Assembly: GCA_964244295.1 (NCBI GenBank)
Contig: CAXTIG010000015.1
Location: 60,173-124,172 of the forward strand
Length of the DNA: 64,000 bases
Direction of reading: 5' to 3'
Origin: JAJAZB01 sp964244295
GTDB lineage: Bacteria > Bacteroidota > Bacteroidia > Cytophagales > Spirosomataceae
Shown: piece after piece, positions 23,826 to 31,288 of the stretch
Layout: the number at the start of each line of letters is the position of its first letter
Position numbering within the stretch: the first letter of the stretch is position 1
The notes under the pieces: model-generated
What the model was told of the DNA's origin: nothing
The model's database searches: none
The model's input: only the letters and a program-made list of their open reading frames with translations
Translations under genes and position numbers: made by a program

Positions 23826-26222
23826 ATGAAGCGACTCCTCGGCATTTTATTCTCCATTCTCCATTTTTCACTATCCATTGGCCTCGCCCAAATCCCTAAC
23901 CCCAACCTGCTCCGCCGCTCCTGGCCCGCTTCCTGGGTGACGTGCCCCAACGTGCCCGTGCAGGAATACGGCGTTTTTCATTTTCGGAAAATCCTGGATT
24001 TAGCCACCAAACCCGCTTCGTTCGTGGTCAACGTTTCGGCGGATAACCGCTACCGGCTGTTTGTCAACGGTCAGCCCGTGGGCAGCGGTCCGGCGCGGGG
24101 AGATTTGGCTCACTGGCATTTTGAAACCTATGATCTCGCGCCGTTTCTAAAATCAGGGAAAAACGTGCTGGCCGCGCTGGTCTGGAACATGGCCGAACAC
24201 GCGCCGGTGGCCCAACAGACCGTGGCCACCGCGTTTTTGATGCAGGGCAACACGGCAGCGGAAGCAGTGGTGAACACGGGTGTCCGAAACGCCGGGTGGA
24301 AGGTTTTGAAAAACGAATCCTACTCGCTCTGCTCGACGGACAACATGAGTCGTCTCCGCACGTACATGGTCATCGGCCCCGGCGACCGGGTGGATGCCGC
24401 CCGCTACCCCTGGGGTTGGGAAAGCCCGGATTACGACGATTCCGGCTGGGCGGAGGCCAAAAACTTCCACCACGCCGACCCGCAGGGCTACGGTTCCGAC
24501 AACCTCTGGACACTCTCGCCCCGACCCATTCCGACGATGGAAGAAACCCCACAGCATGGATTGACCGTCCGCCGGGCCGAGGGCCTGAGCGTTCCGAGCG
24601 GGGAGTTTTTGGCCGATAAAAAACCGCTTACCATCCCCGCCAATACCAAAGCCAGCCTCCTCCTCGACCAAACCGTGGAAACAAATGCCTACCCCGAACT
24701 CACCGTAAGCGGTGGGAAGGGCGCAACTGTGACGCTGACGTACGCCGAGGCGCTGTTCAAAAACGGGTCAACGAACTTCTCCGGGAAAGGCAATCGCAAC
24801 GAGGTGAATGGCCGGGAAATCCGGGGCAATTTCGACCAGTTTTTGCCCGACGGCGGAGCCAACCGGCGCTTCCGCCCGCTCTGGTTTCGTACCTGGCGCT
24901 ACCTGCAACTTGACGTGCAAACCGGCAACGAACCCCTGACGGTCAACGACCTGTCGAGTACGTTCACGGCCTATCCCTTCGTGGAAAAAGCGAGTTTTTC
25001 GAGCAACGACCCCGGCCTGAGCGACATCTGGACCGTGGGCTGGCGCACCGCCCGGCTCTGCGCCAACGAAACCTACTACGACTGCCCCTACTACGAACAG
25101 CTTCAGTACGAAGGCGATACGCGCATTCAGGCCCTGATTTCGCTCTACGTGACCGGCGATGACCGGCTGATGCGCAAGGCCATCGACGATTTCTACAATT
25201 CCCGCGTCAGCGAAGGGCTGACCCAGGGCCGCTACCCGAGCAGCCGGTTGCAAGTCATCCCGCCGTTTTCGCTCTATTGGTGCTCGATGGTGTACGATTA
25301 CTGGATGCACCGGAAAGACGACGCTTTCGTGAAAAAATACCTCAGCGCCGTGCACGGCGTGTTGGATTGGTACGAAGCCCACACGGACGCGGGCAAAGCC
25401 TTGCTCGGCCCGATGGAATGGTGGAATTTCGAAGATTGGAACCGGCGCTGGCCCAACGGCACCCCCCACGGCGCTACCGACGGCAACTCGGCGGTGGTGA
25501 CGCTGCACTACGTATACACGCTCAACCAGATGGCCCCGCTGTTTGAGGCCTTCGGCAAAACGGGCGAAGCCGCGCAGTTTCGGGCTACCTCGGCGCGGCT
25601 TTCGGCGGCGACGCTGAAGGCGTGTTTCGACCCAAAAACTGGTTTGATAGCCAGTACGCCGGAGCGCGTGCGGTTCAGCCCCCACGCCAGCATCATGGGC
25701 GTGCTGAGCGGGGTAATTCCGGTTTCGCAACAGGCGCCAACGTTGAAAAAGGTGCTCGCCACCGATTCGCTAACGAGCCAGCTGACGTTTTACTACCGGT
25801 TTTACCTGAATCAGGCTCTGAAAAAAGCGGGGCTGGCCGATACGTATGTGGGGCAGTTGAAACCCTGGCGCGAGATGCTCGCCATCGGCCTGAGCACCTT
25901 TGCCGAGGAACCCGAACCGACCCGTTCCGACTGCCACGCCTGGAGCGCCAGCCCGAATTACGATTTTCTGGCTACCGTCTGTGGCATCGTCCCCGACGCG
26001 CCGGGTTTCGCCAAAATCCGAATCGCCCCGGCGCTGGGCGAACTGACGCAGGTTTCAGGGAAAATGCCGCACCCGGCGGGGGAAATCGCCGTGACCTTCA
26101 CCCGAAAGGGGGCAAAAGAATTGACTGGCGAAGTGACTCTGCCGGCCGGATTGACGGGGAAACTGGTTTGGGAAGGGAAGGAAGTGGCGTTGAAGGGAGG
26201 AAAACAGACGGTGAATTTTTAA
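23826..26222 (+). CDS. Alpha-L-rhamnosidase-like glycoside hydrolase (GH78 type)
   Basis: 798 residues with signal peptide MKRLLGILFSILHFSLSIG. An N-terminal beta-sandwich (VNVSADNRYRLFVNGQPVGS) precedes a six-hairpin (alpha/alpha)6 domain with the diagnostic YYDCPYYEQLQYEGDTRIQA, WWNFEDW and a C-terminal beta-sandwich. It probably releases terminal rhamnose or a related sugar from polysaccharides or glycosides in the periplasm. Oddity: residues 8-20 of the signal peptide are encoded by 7-base repeats (CATTCTC type) like those in the hairpin before trmD. It stands alone, without a SusC/D pair. Confidence 0.88.
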   Translation: MKRLLGILFSILHFSLSIGLAQIPNPNLLRRSWPASWVTCPNVPVQEYGVFHFRKILDLATKPASFVVNVSADNRYRLFVNGQPVGSGPARGDLAHWHFETYDLAPFLKSGKNVLAALVWNMAEHAPVAQQTVATAFLMQGNTAAEAVVNTGVRNAGWKVLKNESYSLCSTDNMSRLRTYMVIGPGDRVDAARYPWGWESPDYDDSGWAEAKNFHHADPQGYGSDNLWTLSPRPIPTMEETPQHGLTVRRAEGLSVPSGEFLADKKPLTIPANTKASLLLDQTVETNAYPELTVSGGKGATVTLTYAEALFKNGSTNFSGKGNRNEVNGREIRGNFDQFLPDGGANRRFRPLWFRTWRYLQLDVQTGNEPLTVNDLSSTFTAYPFVEKASFSSNDPGLSDIWTVGWRTARLCANETYYDCPYYEQLQYEGDTRIQALISLYVTGDDRLMRKAIDDFYNSRVSEGLTQGRYPSSRLQVIPPFSLYWCSMVYDYWMHRKDDAFVKKYLSAVHGVLDWYEAHTDAGKALLGPMEWWNFEDWNRRWPNGTPHGATDGNSAVVTLHYVYTLNQMAPLFEAFGKTGEAAQFRATSARLSAATLKACFDPKTGLIASTPERVRFSPHASIMGVLSGVIPVSQQAPTLKKVLATDSLTSQLTFYYRFYLNQALKKAGLADTYVGQLKPWREMLAIGLSTFAEEPEPTRSDCHAWSASPNYDFLATVCGIVPDAPGFAKIRIAPALGELTQVSGKMPHPAGEIAVTFTRKGAKELTGEVTLPAGLTGKLVWEGKEVALKGGKQTVNF
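23848..23883 (+). repeat. Heptamer repeats encoding the rhamnosidase signal peptide
   Basis: Five 7-mers in a row (tattctc cattctc cattttt cactatc cattggc) lie in the coding sequence and supply the hydrophobic core of the signal peptide. The unit equals that of the right arm of the hairpin at 57303-57381. No complementary arm is next to it. Confidence 0.7.
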
Positions 26223-26276
26223 AACCCTAAAAAGGCTTGTCATCCTTTCAGGATGACAAGCCTTTTTAGGGTTTTT
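26221..26276. terminator. Long bidirectional terminator
   Basis: An almost perfect stem of about 25 bp (aaaaccctaaaaaggcttgt... / ...acaagcctttttagggtttt) with a tiny loop. It separates the convergent rhamnosidase and small membrane protein genes. The inner part (gtcatcct/aggatgac) belongs to the TGTCATCC family. Confidence 0.92.
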
Positions 26277-26285
26277 ATGCTCTCC

Positions 26286-26540
26286 TCATTCCACCGGTCG
26301 GCAAAGGTAGTAGGTGCCGGCTCCGAGTACCGCGCTCGAAAACAGGCACAGGACACCGAGGAACACCGTCAGGCTGAGGTCGTCGTCGGCGGTGACGGCT
26401 TCGGCGCGGGTGAACAGGTACAGCGCCCGCCCGATGAGCATCAGCGCCCCGGCCACCGAACCCAACAGCATGAGCCAGAGTACGGCGGGGACGCGCTCCC
26501 ATCGGTAGCGGCGAGTGGGCGGGGCAGTCGTATTTTCCAT
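26286..26540 (-). CDS. Small two-helix membrane protein
   Basis: 84 residues with two hydrophobic helices (about 19-43, VLWLMLLGSVAGALMLIG, and 57-79, LTVFLGVLCLFSSAVLGAG) and a charged N-terminus. No family recognised. It begins 10 bases after the second diheme peroxidase gene on the same strand and is probably the last gene of the metal-handling cluster, where it could be a small membrane partner. Function unknown. Confidence 0.7.
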   Translation of the reverse strand: MENTTAPPTRRYRWERVPAVLWLMLLGSVAGALMLIGRALYLFTRAEAVTADDDLSLTVFLGVLCLFSSAVLGAGTYYLCRPVE

Positions 26541-26550
26541 AAAATTGGGT

Positions 26551-27687
26551 TCAGCGCGTAGGAAAACCCGCCGGTTCGGCGAAGCGCGGGTCTGCTAAAA
26601 ACGTCTTGTCGGTCAAGGTGTTCAGAAACGCGAGCAGTTTTTTCTTTTCTTCCTCGGAAAGCGGGATGCCCAGCCGACCGTCTTTTTTTAACAGGGGGTC
26701 TACATTCGGCGTGTCGTTTACGCCCGAAGCGTAGTGGTCGAGTACCTGTGCGAGCGTTTGAAACCGCCCGTCGTGCATGTACGGTAACGTATTCGCCACG
26801 TTGCGGAGGCTCGGCACCCGGAATTTGTAGCGGTCAGCGTCAGATTTAGTCACCCGCGCCCGGCCTTCGTCGATGACCCGAATCAGCGTGGGTTTCCCCG
26901 CCACGTACTCCACCTTCGTTCGCTCAAACAGCGATAGACCGTTGTTGCGGAAACTGCGGTCGGTAAACAACTCGCCCGCGTGGCAGGACTTGCAGCCTTT
27001 CGATTCAAAAAGCGCCATGCCCGCCCGCTCGTCGTCGGTCAGGGTCGCACCCGTTTCCTGCCGGGCCGCTTTGTCGTAGCGCGAATTGGCCGACACCAGC
27101 GAGCGCATGAACTGCGAAAGGGCCAGCATCGTCTTTTCGGAGGTGATTTCTTCGCTGCCAAAAGCCGCTTTGAACAGGGCCGGATACGCCGGGCGGCGAC
27201 GGAGTTTTTTCAACACGTTGTCCATCGTGTCGTCCATCTCGTCGGCGTGTTGAATGGGTGTCAGCGGTTGCTGGTCGAGGTCGGTAACGGCCCCGTCCCA
27301 CAGAAAACGGTCTTCCCAAGCCAGATTTTGCAGGGGTTGGGCGTTACGCAGGCCGGTTCGTCCTTCGATGCCGTGGCTCAAATCGTGCAGGTGGTGGGTG
27401 AAGCCGTAGTATTGCCGGTGGCATTCGCCGCAGGCGATGCTGCTGTCGCGGGAAAGGATGCCGTCGTAAAACAGGGTTTTGCCCAAGTCGAACCCGGCCT
27501 GCGTGACGGGATTTTTGGTAATCGGGTAAAGCGGTTGCGGAAAGTTTTTCGGCACGTAAAACAGCGCCGAAGCCGGGTCTGTCGGTTCGGGTACGGGTGT
27601 ACCGTCGGGCGAGGGTTTGGAGCCGCAGGCCAGCATCAGCACGTTGAGCAGGTACGCCGAAACGACGAGGATAAGAATCCGCTTCAT
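26551..27687 (-). CDS. Diheme cytochrome c peroxidase / MauG-family lipoprotein (second copy)
   Basis: 378 residues. Lipobox LMLAC with Cys21 predicts a lipoprotein facing the periplasm. Two haem-binding motifs are present: CGECH (86-90) and CKSCH (232-236), as in the CCP/MauG family, plus the conserved LPYMHDGRF near the end. Members either reduce peroxide or carry out post-translational oxidation of a partner protein. It is a paralogue of the enzyme encoded at 28793-29872, with the same order of motifs. An in-frame upstream methionine (nine codons earlier) is possible but would bury the signal peptide. See the MbnP neighbour for the likely context. Confidence 0.92.
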   Translation of the reverse strand: MKRILILVVSAYLLNVLMLACGSKPSPDGTPVPEPTDPASALFYVPKNFPQPLYPITKNPVTQAGFDLGKTLFYDGILSRDSSIACGECHRQYYGFTHHLHDLSHGIEGRTGLRNAQPLQNLAWEDRFLWDGAVTDLDQQPLTPIQHADEMDDTMDNVLKKLRRRPAYPALFKAAFGSEEITSEKTMLALSQFMRSLVSANSRYDKAARQETGATLTDDERAGMALFESKGCKSCHAGELFTDRSFRNNGLSLFERTKVEYVAGKPTLIRVIDEGRARVTKSDADRYKFRVPSLRNVANTLPYMHDGRFQTLAQVLDHYASGVNDTPNVDPLLKKDGRLGIPLSEEEKKKLLAFLNTLTDKTFLADPRFAEPAGFPTR

Positions 27688-27830
27688 AGGACGAGTAAAA
27701 ACGTTTTTTTCCATCGAAGTCTTGCTTGCTGATTGGTTTGACAGGAGGAAGGCGGCTTGGTGAAACCCGCCGGACGGCACTGCGCATTAGCCCCGCAAGC
27801 CGCCCGAGACGCGTAGTCCGACGAAGCGGG

Positions 27831-28778
27831 TCAAAACAGCCAGGTGACGTGAACCATCGCCCGGCCGTTAGCGCGGATTTGCCCATCCGCAAGGCGTTGG
27901 GTCAGCGGCGTTTGCAGGTTGATTCCCGTGGAAATAGGCCCGGCGTAAAGTTCGACTCCCGCCATGCCCAGGCTCACGTAGCCGCCGGTATTGTAATTTC
28001 GCTTGCCGCCGTCAAGGTCGCGGGCGGCGTTTTCCAGCGTCACGCCCGCGTTGGGCATGAGCGTCAGGGTTCCCCATTTTTTCACGAAAAACACGCTGCT
28101 CGATGCGGTTTGGCGGTTACCGAAGCGGTAGCCGTTCGGGTTTTTCGTCGTCAGGCGGTAGGTAAAGTCGGTGTTCCAGCCCCAGGCCCGGTAGCGCATG
28201 GTGTAAATCACGTTGAGCAAGGCGTCGGTGCTGCCCGTGCCGAGTTGGAAATTTGGATTCGCCACTTCCGAGCCGTCGGCTTCGTAGCGGAATTTTCCGG
28301 TGGGCAATTTTACCCCGCCGCCCACGAGCAGGGTGTGGTCCACGCGTCGCATGACCGTATCGAGGGCGGTGTTCACCAGGTTGTAGTGCGCGAGCACGGT
28401 GGCATCGCCGAAGCCCTGACGGGTCAGGGGTCCGTCGGCGGTTTCCTGGCGGTTGACGTTGTAGGGCAAAAACGCGAGCACCTGCACCCGCCGGGCAGGG
28501 TAAAACCGGCCCCAGAGTTCGGCATTCTGGTACGTTTCGCGGGTGCCCAGGCGCAGGCTGTTGAGGTGCGACTGGTAGCTTTTGGTGCGGTACCGGACGC
28601 CCACGAAGCCCCGCCCCGCCTGCGGCAGTAAGCCCACGAACGAACTCCCCGCCCCGCAGCCGCAGATGTCGCAGCCGAAGGAAGCAAGGGGGAGAAAAAG
28701 CAGCCCCCAGATCGGAACGCCGGACCGCCCCAAAGGGGGGGTTACCAAGCGAATCAAAGTTTGCAAAAACTGGCTCAT
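27831..28778 (-). CDS. Outer-membrane barrel-like protein with CDICGCG motif
   Basis: 315 residues. A hydrophobic leader ends at ASFG and is followed at once by CDICGCGAGSS (Cys36, Cys39, Cys41), so the mature N-terminus may be a lipidated or metal-binding cysteine cluster. The rest is a string of amphipathic strands (GFVGVRYRTKSY, VQVLAFLPYNVNRQ, LLVGGGVKLPTGKF, ending MVHVTWLF), as in MetA/transporter-type outer-membrane proteins. It lies between the two diheme peroxidases, 14 bases from the first. A role in metal transport or in presenting substrate is inference. I know this CDICGCG type only from Bacteroidota. Confidence 0.8.
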   Translation of the reverse strand: MSQFLQTLIRLVTPPLGRSGVPIWGLLFLPLASFGCDICGCGAGSSFVGLLPQAGRGFVGVRYRTKSYQSHLNSLRLGTRETYQNAELWGRFYPARRVQVLAFLPYNVNRQETADGPLTRQGFGDATVLAHYNLVNTALDTVMRRVDHTLLVGGGVKLPTGKFRYEADGSEVANPNFQLGTGSTDALLNVIYTMRYRAWGWNTDFTYRLTTKNPNGYRFGNRQTASSSVFFVKKWGTLTLMPNAGVTLENAARDLDGGKRNYNTGGYVSLGMAGVELYAGPISTGINLQTPLTQRLADGQIRANGRAMVHVTWLF

Positions 28779-28792
28779 CGTGTTGTCAAAGA

Positions 28793-29872
28793 TTAATTTG
28801 TCGGTTCTGCGAATTTCGGGTTGGTCAAAAACTCCCGATCGGTCAGGGTTTTTAGAAAAAGCACCAACTGGCGTTTTTCTTCGTCCGAAATCGAAATACC
28901 AGATCGACCACCTTGTTTCAAAAACGGAGCGAGGGTCGGGCCATCCTGGACCCGCTCGCGGTAGTGGTCGATGACGGTTTCGAGGTCGTAAAACCGCCCG
29001 TCGTGCATGTACGGTTTGGTCACCTCCACGTTGCGCAGGCTCGGCACCCGGAAGGTGTAGCGGTCGGCGGCGAGTTCGGTGATTTTGGCCCGGCCCAGGT
29101 CGTCGGTCACGCCCCGTCCGATGCCGTTGTTGCGAAAACTGCCGTCGCTGAACAGTGCCCCAGCGTGGCAGGTGGCGCAGCCTTTGGTTTGAAACAAGCC
29201 CAGTCCGGCTTTTTCGTCGGCGGTAAAAGTTTCCTCCCCGCGCCGGTAGCGGTCGTAGCGCGAATTGGCCGAAACGAGCGTGAGCATAAACTGCGAAAGC
29301 GCCTTCAGAAACTGGGCCGAGGTGATTTCATCGCTCCCGTAAGCCGCTCTGAACAAAGCCGGGTATTTCGGCGACTGCCGCACTTTTTGCAGCACGTTCC
29401 CAAATTTCTCATCCATCTCCACCGGGTTTTCGAGCGGCACGACGGGTTGTAAATCAAGGTCGTGGACACCGCCATCCCAGAAGAAAGTTCGCTCCCAGGC
29501 CAGGTTTTGAATCGGCTGCGAATTGCGCTCGCCGATACGGTTGTCGATGCCGTGGCTCAGGTCGTGGCCGTGGTGGGTAAAGCCCGCGTCCTGCCGGTGG
29601 CACTCGGCGCAGGCGATGCTGCCATCGCGGGAGAGCAGCGGGTCGTAAAACAAGCGACGGCCCAGTTCGGCCCCGGCGGGCGTAAGCGGGTTTTTGCTTA
29701 GGTCGTACACCAGGGCGGGGAATTCGGGCGGAGCAGAAAATACGGGTTCTGGCTCCGGGTTGGAAGATCCGGCGCAAGCCACGACCACAAGGAACGTCGC
29801 CGCCCAACCCGCCCCGCCCAGTTTTGAATACCGGGCGAGGCGGTCGATTCGGGGGAACCTACTGTTTTTCAT
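28793..29872 (-). CDS. Diheme cytochrome c peroxidase / MauG-family lipoprotein (first copy)
   Basis: 359 residues. Lipobox VVAC with Cys33. The haem motifs are CAECH (88-92) and CATCH (232-236), and KPYMHDGRF follows at 286-294. The start ATG lies inside the end of the MbnP-like gene (14-base overlap), so the two are translationally coupled. In the methanobactin systems the analogous MauG-type enzyme MbnH oxidises a tryptophan of MbnP to kynurenine, creating a copper site. The pairing here suggests a similar modification (inference). A plain peroxidase function remains possible. Confidence 0.93.
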   Translation of the reverse strand: MKNSRFPRIDRLARYSKLGGAGWAATFLVVVACAGSSNPEPEPVFSAPPEFPALVYDLSKNPLTPAGAELGRRLFYDPLLSRDGSIACAECHRQDAGFTHHGHDLSHGIDNRIGERNSQPIQNLAWERTFFWDGGVHDLDLQPVVPLENPVEMDEKFGNVLQKVRQSPKYPALFRAAYGSDEITSAQFLKALSQFMLTLVSANSRYDRYRRGEETFTADEKAGLGLFQTKGCATCHAGALFSDGSFRNNGIGRGVTDDLGRAKITELAADRYTFRVPSLRNVEVTKPYMHDGRFYDLETVIDHYRERVQDGPTLAPFLKQGGRSGISISDEEKRQLVLFLKTLTDREFLTNPKFAEPTN

Positions 29873-30680
29873 TGTGAACGTGGTCGACGGCAAACATCGT
29901 CGCGTAGTTGTCGGCCACCGGCCCGGTCAGCGCGGGGCTGTGGATGTCGTTGGTCGTGGCGAGGCTGATTTTGGTTTTTCCGTCAAAAATTTTGGCGGCA
30001 TCCACGTAAAAATGAATTTCGGGAGCCACGTCTTTCCGCACTTTGACCAACTCGCTGCCCACGGGCAGGGTCACGCGGCGCAGGTTGTTGGGGGCTGGAG
30101 CGGCGTAGCCGCCGAAGCCCCCGACGTGGATTTGGAACAGCCGCTGTCCACTGGCGCGAAGGGGTACTACCGGCGAAGTTCCTTCGAGTTTCATAAAAAT
30201 GTAGCCCGAATTCCAAGACCAGTACATGCCGTCGTCGCCGTAGCTGGCCACGTCGAGTACGCCCGTTCGGGCGGCCACGTTGGCCGCGCTTCGGGCGCTG
30301 TCGACGCCGACCACGAAACTCACTTCCTTGTAATTTCCGGCGGGTACGTCGGGGAGTTTGGCCAGCAGCGATTTAGCGTCGGCTTCGCGGATGAGGAAAT
30401 ACTGGTCGGGGAATTTCACCACCGTGCCGTCGTCTTTCGTGAGCGATACGTTGGAGATGAAGTAGTTGAGCGTGGTAAGGATGAACTCCTCACCGCTGGC
30501 GTTTTTAGCGGTGGTTTGACCCAAAATCAGGTTTTGTCCGCCTACGCGGTTGTCGAATTCGAGGGTCACCGAGTTTTTGTCGGTGGCGCTGAAGGCGTCG
30601 GGGTTTTCGTCTTTTTGGCAGGAAACGACGAAGGCGGAAAGGCCGAATAGGGCGGCAAAAAGGATGGAAGTGGTTTTCAT
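29859..30680 (-). CDS. MbnP-like lipoprotein
   Basis: 273 residues. Lipobox VVSC (Cys21), then a beta-rich MbnP-like domain. Characteristic stretches are LTTLNYFISNVSL, MYWSWNSGYIFMKLEG (Trp154 and Trp156) and IHFYVDAAKIFDG; the C-terminus carries a His pair (DHVHNE). MbnP proteins bind copper, and in methanobactin operons one Trp is turned into kynurenine by the diheme enzyme MbnH. Here the gene overlaps a MauG/CCP-family gene, the same pairing. The start at 30680 gives the signal peptide; the 19 extra codons upstream are rejected. Confidence 0.9.
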   Translation of the reverse strand: MKTTSILFAALFGLSAFVVSCQKDENPDAFSATDKNSVTLEFDNRVGGQNLILGQTTAKNASGEEFILTTLNYFISNVSLTKDDGTVVKFPDQYFLIREADAKSLLAKLPDVPAGNYKEVSFVVGVDSARSAANVAARTGVLDVASYGDDGMYWSWNSGYIFMKLEGTSPVVPLRASGQRLFQIHVGGFGGYAAPAPNNLRRVTLPVGSELVKVRKDVAPEIHFYVDAAKIFDGKTKISLATTNDIHSPALTGPVADNYATMFAVDHVHNEKQ

Positions 30681-30747
30681 GGAAAAGAATGGAAGCGCCC
30701 GCCGAACGCTGGGTTCGGTGGCAGAAAGAAAAAACAATGGAGATGTT

Positions 30748-30812
30748 CCGGTCTGTGTGCCACAGACCGGGGAACCGAACTTCCCGGAAGGTTAAAACTT
30801 CCGGGAAGTTAT
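30748..30812. repeat. Two hairpins between the Cys-motif gene and MbnP gene
   Basis: Hairpin 1 (ccggtctgtg-tgc-cacagaccgg) is at 30748-30770. Hairpin 2 (aacttcccggaagg/aacttccgggaagtt) is at 30779-30810. Neither has a clear T run. They separate two genes of the same strand and may act as partial terminators or mRNA-stability elements. Confidence 0.6.
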
Positions 30813-31198
30813 CAGCCCCGACAGGGCGGGTGAAAGATGGACGCGGCTCCCTCCGCCGGAACGGGCGGGGTGTAAGCGGGCAAAGCGACCCGATGCGTCA
30901 GGGAATTGAAGGAAAAAACGAACTCGGTAGCTGGGGACTCGAAGGGCAGTTCAAACAAAAACCGCATCAGTTCGTGACCCTTCTGGCTTTGCTCCTGTTC
31001 CTGGGCGGCGTGGAGGCGTTTGGCCAGGTAGCATTTGCCGTCGCAACGCAGCTCAGGGCGGTTGCGGTTTTCGCACAAGTACCTGGCGATGTAGGCTTTC
31101 CGAACCTGGTAGTCCACGAAAATAGCCGGTACGATGAGCACCCGCAGCGTGAGCAACGCCGTGAGGAAGAGCACATCGAGGCGAATCCGGTTTTTCAT
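30812..31198 (-). CDS. Small protein with C-x9-C-x3-C motif, first gene of the metal cluster
   Basis: 128 residues. A membrane segment (about 8-28) is followed by YLCENRNRPELRCDGKCYLAK with Cys42, Cys52 and Cys56; this C-x9-C-x3-C arrangement recurs in Bacteroidota proteins beside metal or haem genes. The C-terminal third has an extended Pro-rich part. A TAGCTTTG box precedes it, so it is probably the first gene of the unit that continues through MbnP and the peroxidases. It is likely a membrane-tethered metal chaperone or sensor, which is inference only. Confidence 0.75.
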   Translation of the reverse strand: MKNRIRLDVLFLTALLTLRVLIVPAIFVDYQVRKAYIARYLCENRNRPELRCDGKCYLAKRLHAAQEQEQSQKGHELMRFLFELPFESPATEFVFSFNSLTHRVALPAYTPPVPAEGAASIFHPPCRG

Positions 31199-31216
31199 GT
31201 TCTGCTAAAATCAGGG

Positions 31217-31224
31217 CAAAGCTA
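31217..31224 (-). promoter_or_regulatory. Promoter -7 box of the metal cluster
   Basis: TAGCTTTG on the minus strand matches TAnnTTTG and lies 19 bases before the start of the Cys-motif gene. No good -33 box is seen. Confidence 0.5.
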
Positions 31225-31288
31225 CGCGCCAACCTTTGGTAATCTGAGCGGGTTTGTCGTTTTTCGGGAAAATTCCAACCTCGACCCG

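Noticed and set aside
30689..31288. 200-codon N-terminal extension of the amino acid permease frame
   Set aside because: Runs antisense through the Cys-motif gene and two hairpins; the permease's first helix begins shortly after 31289.
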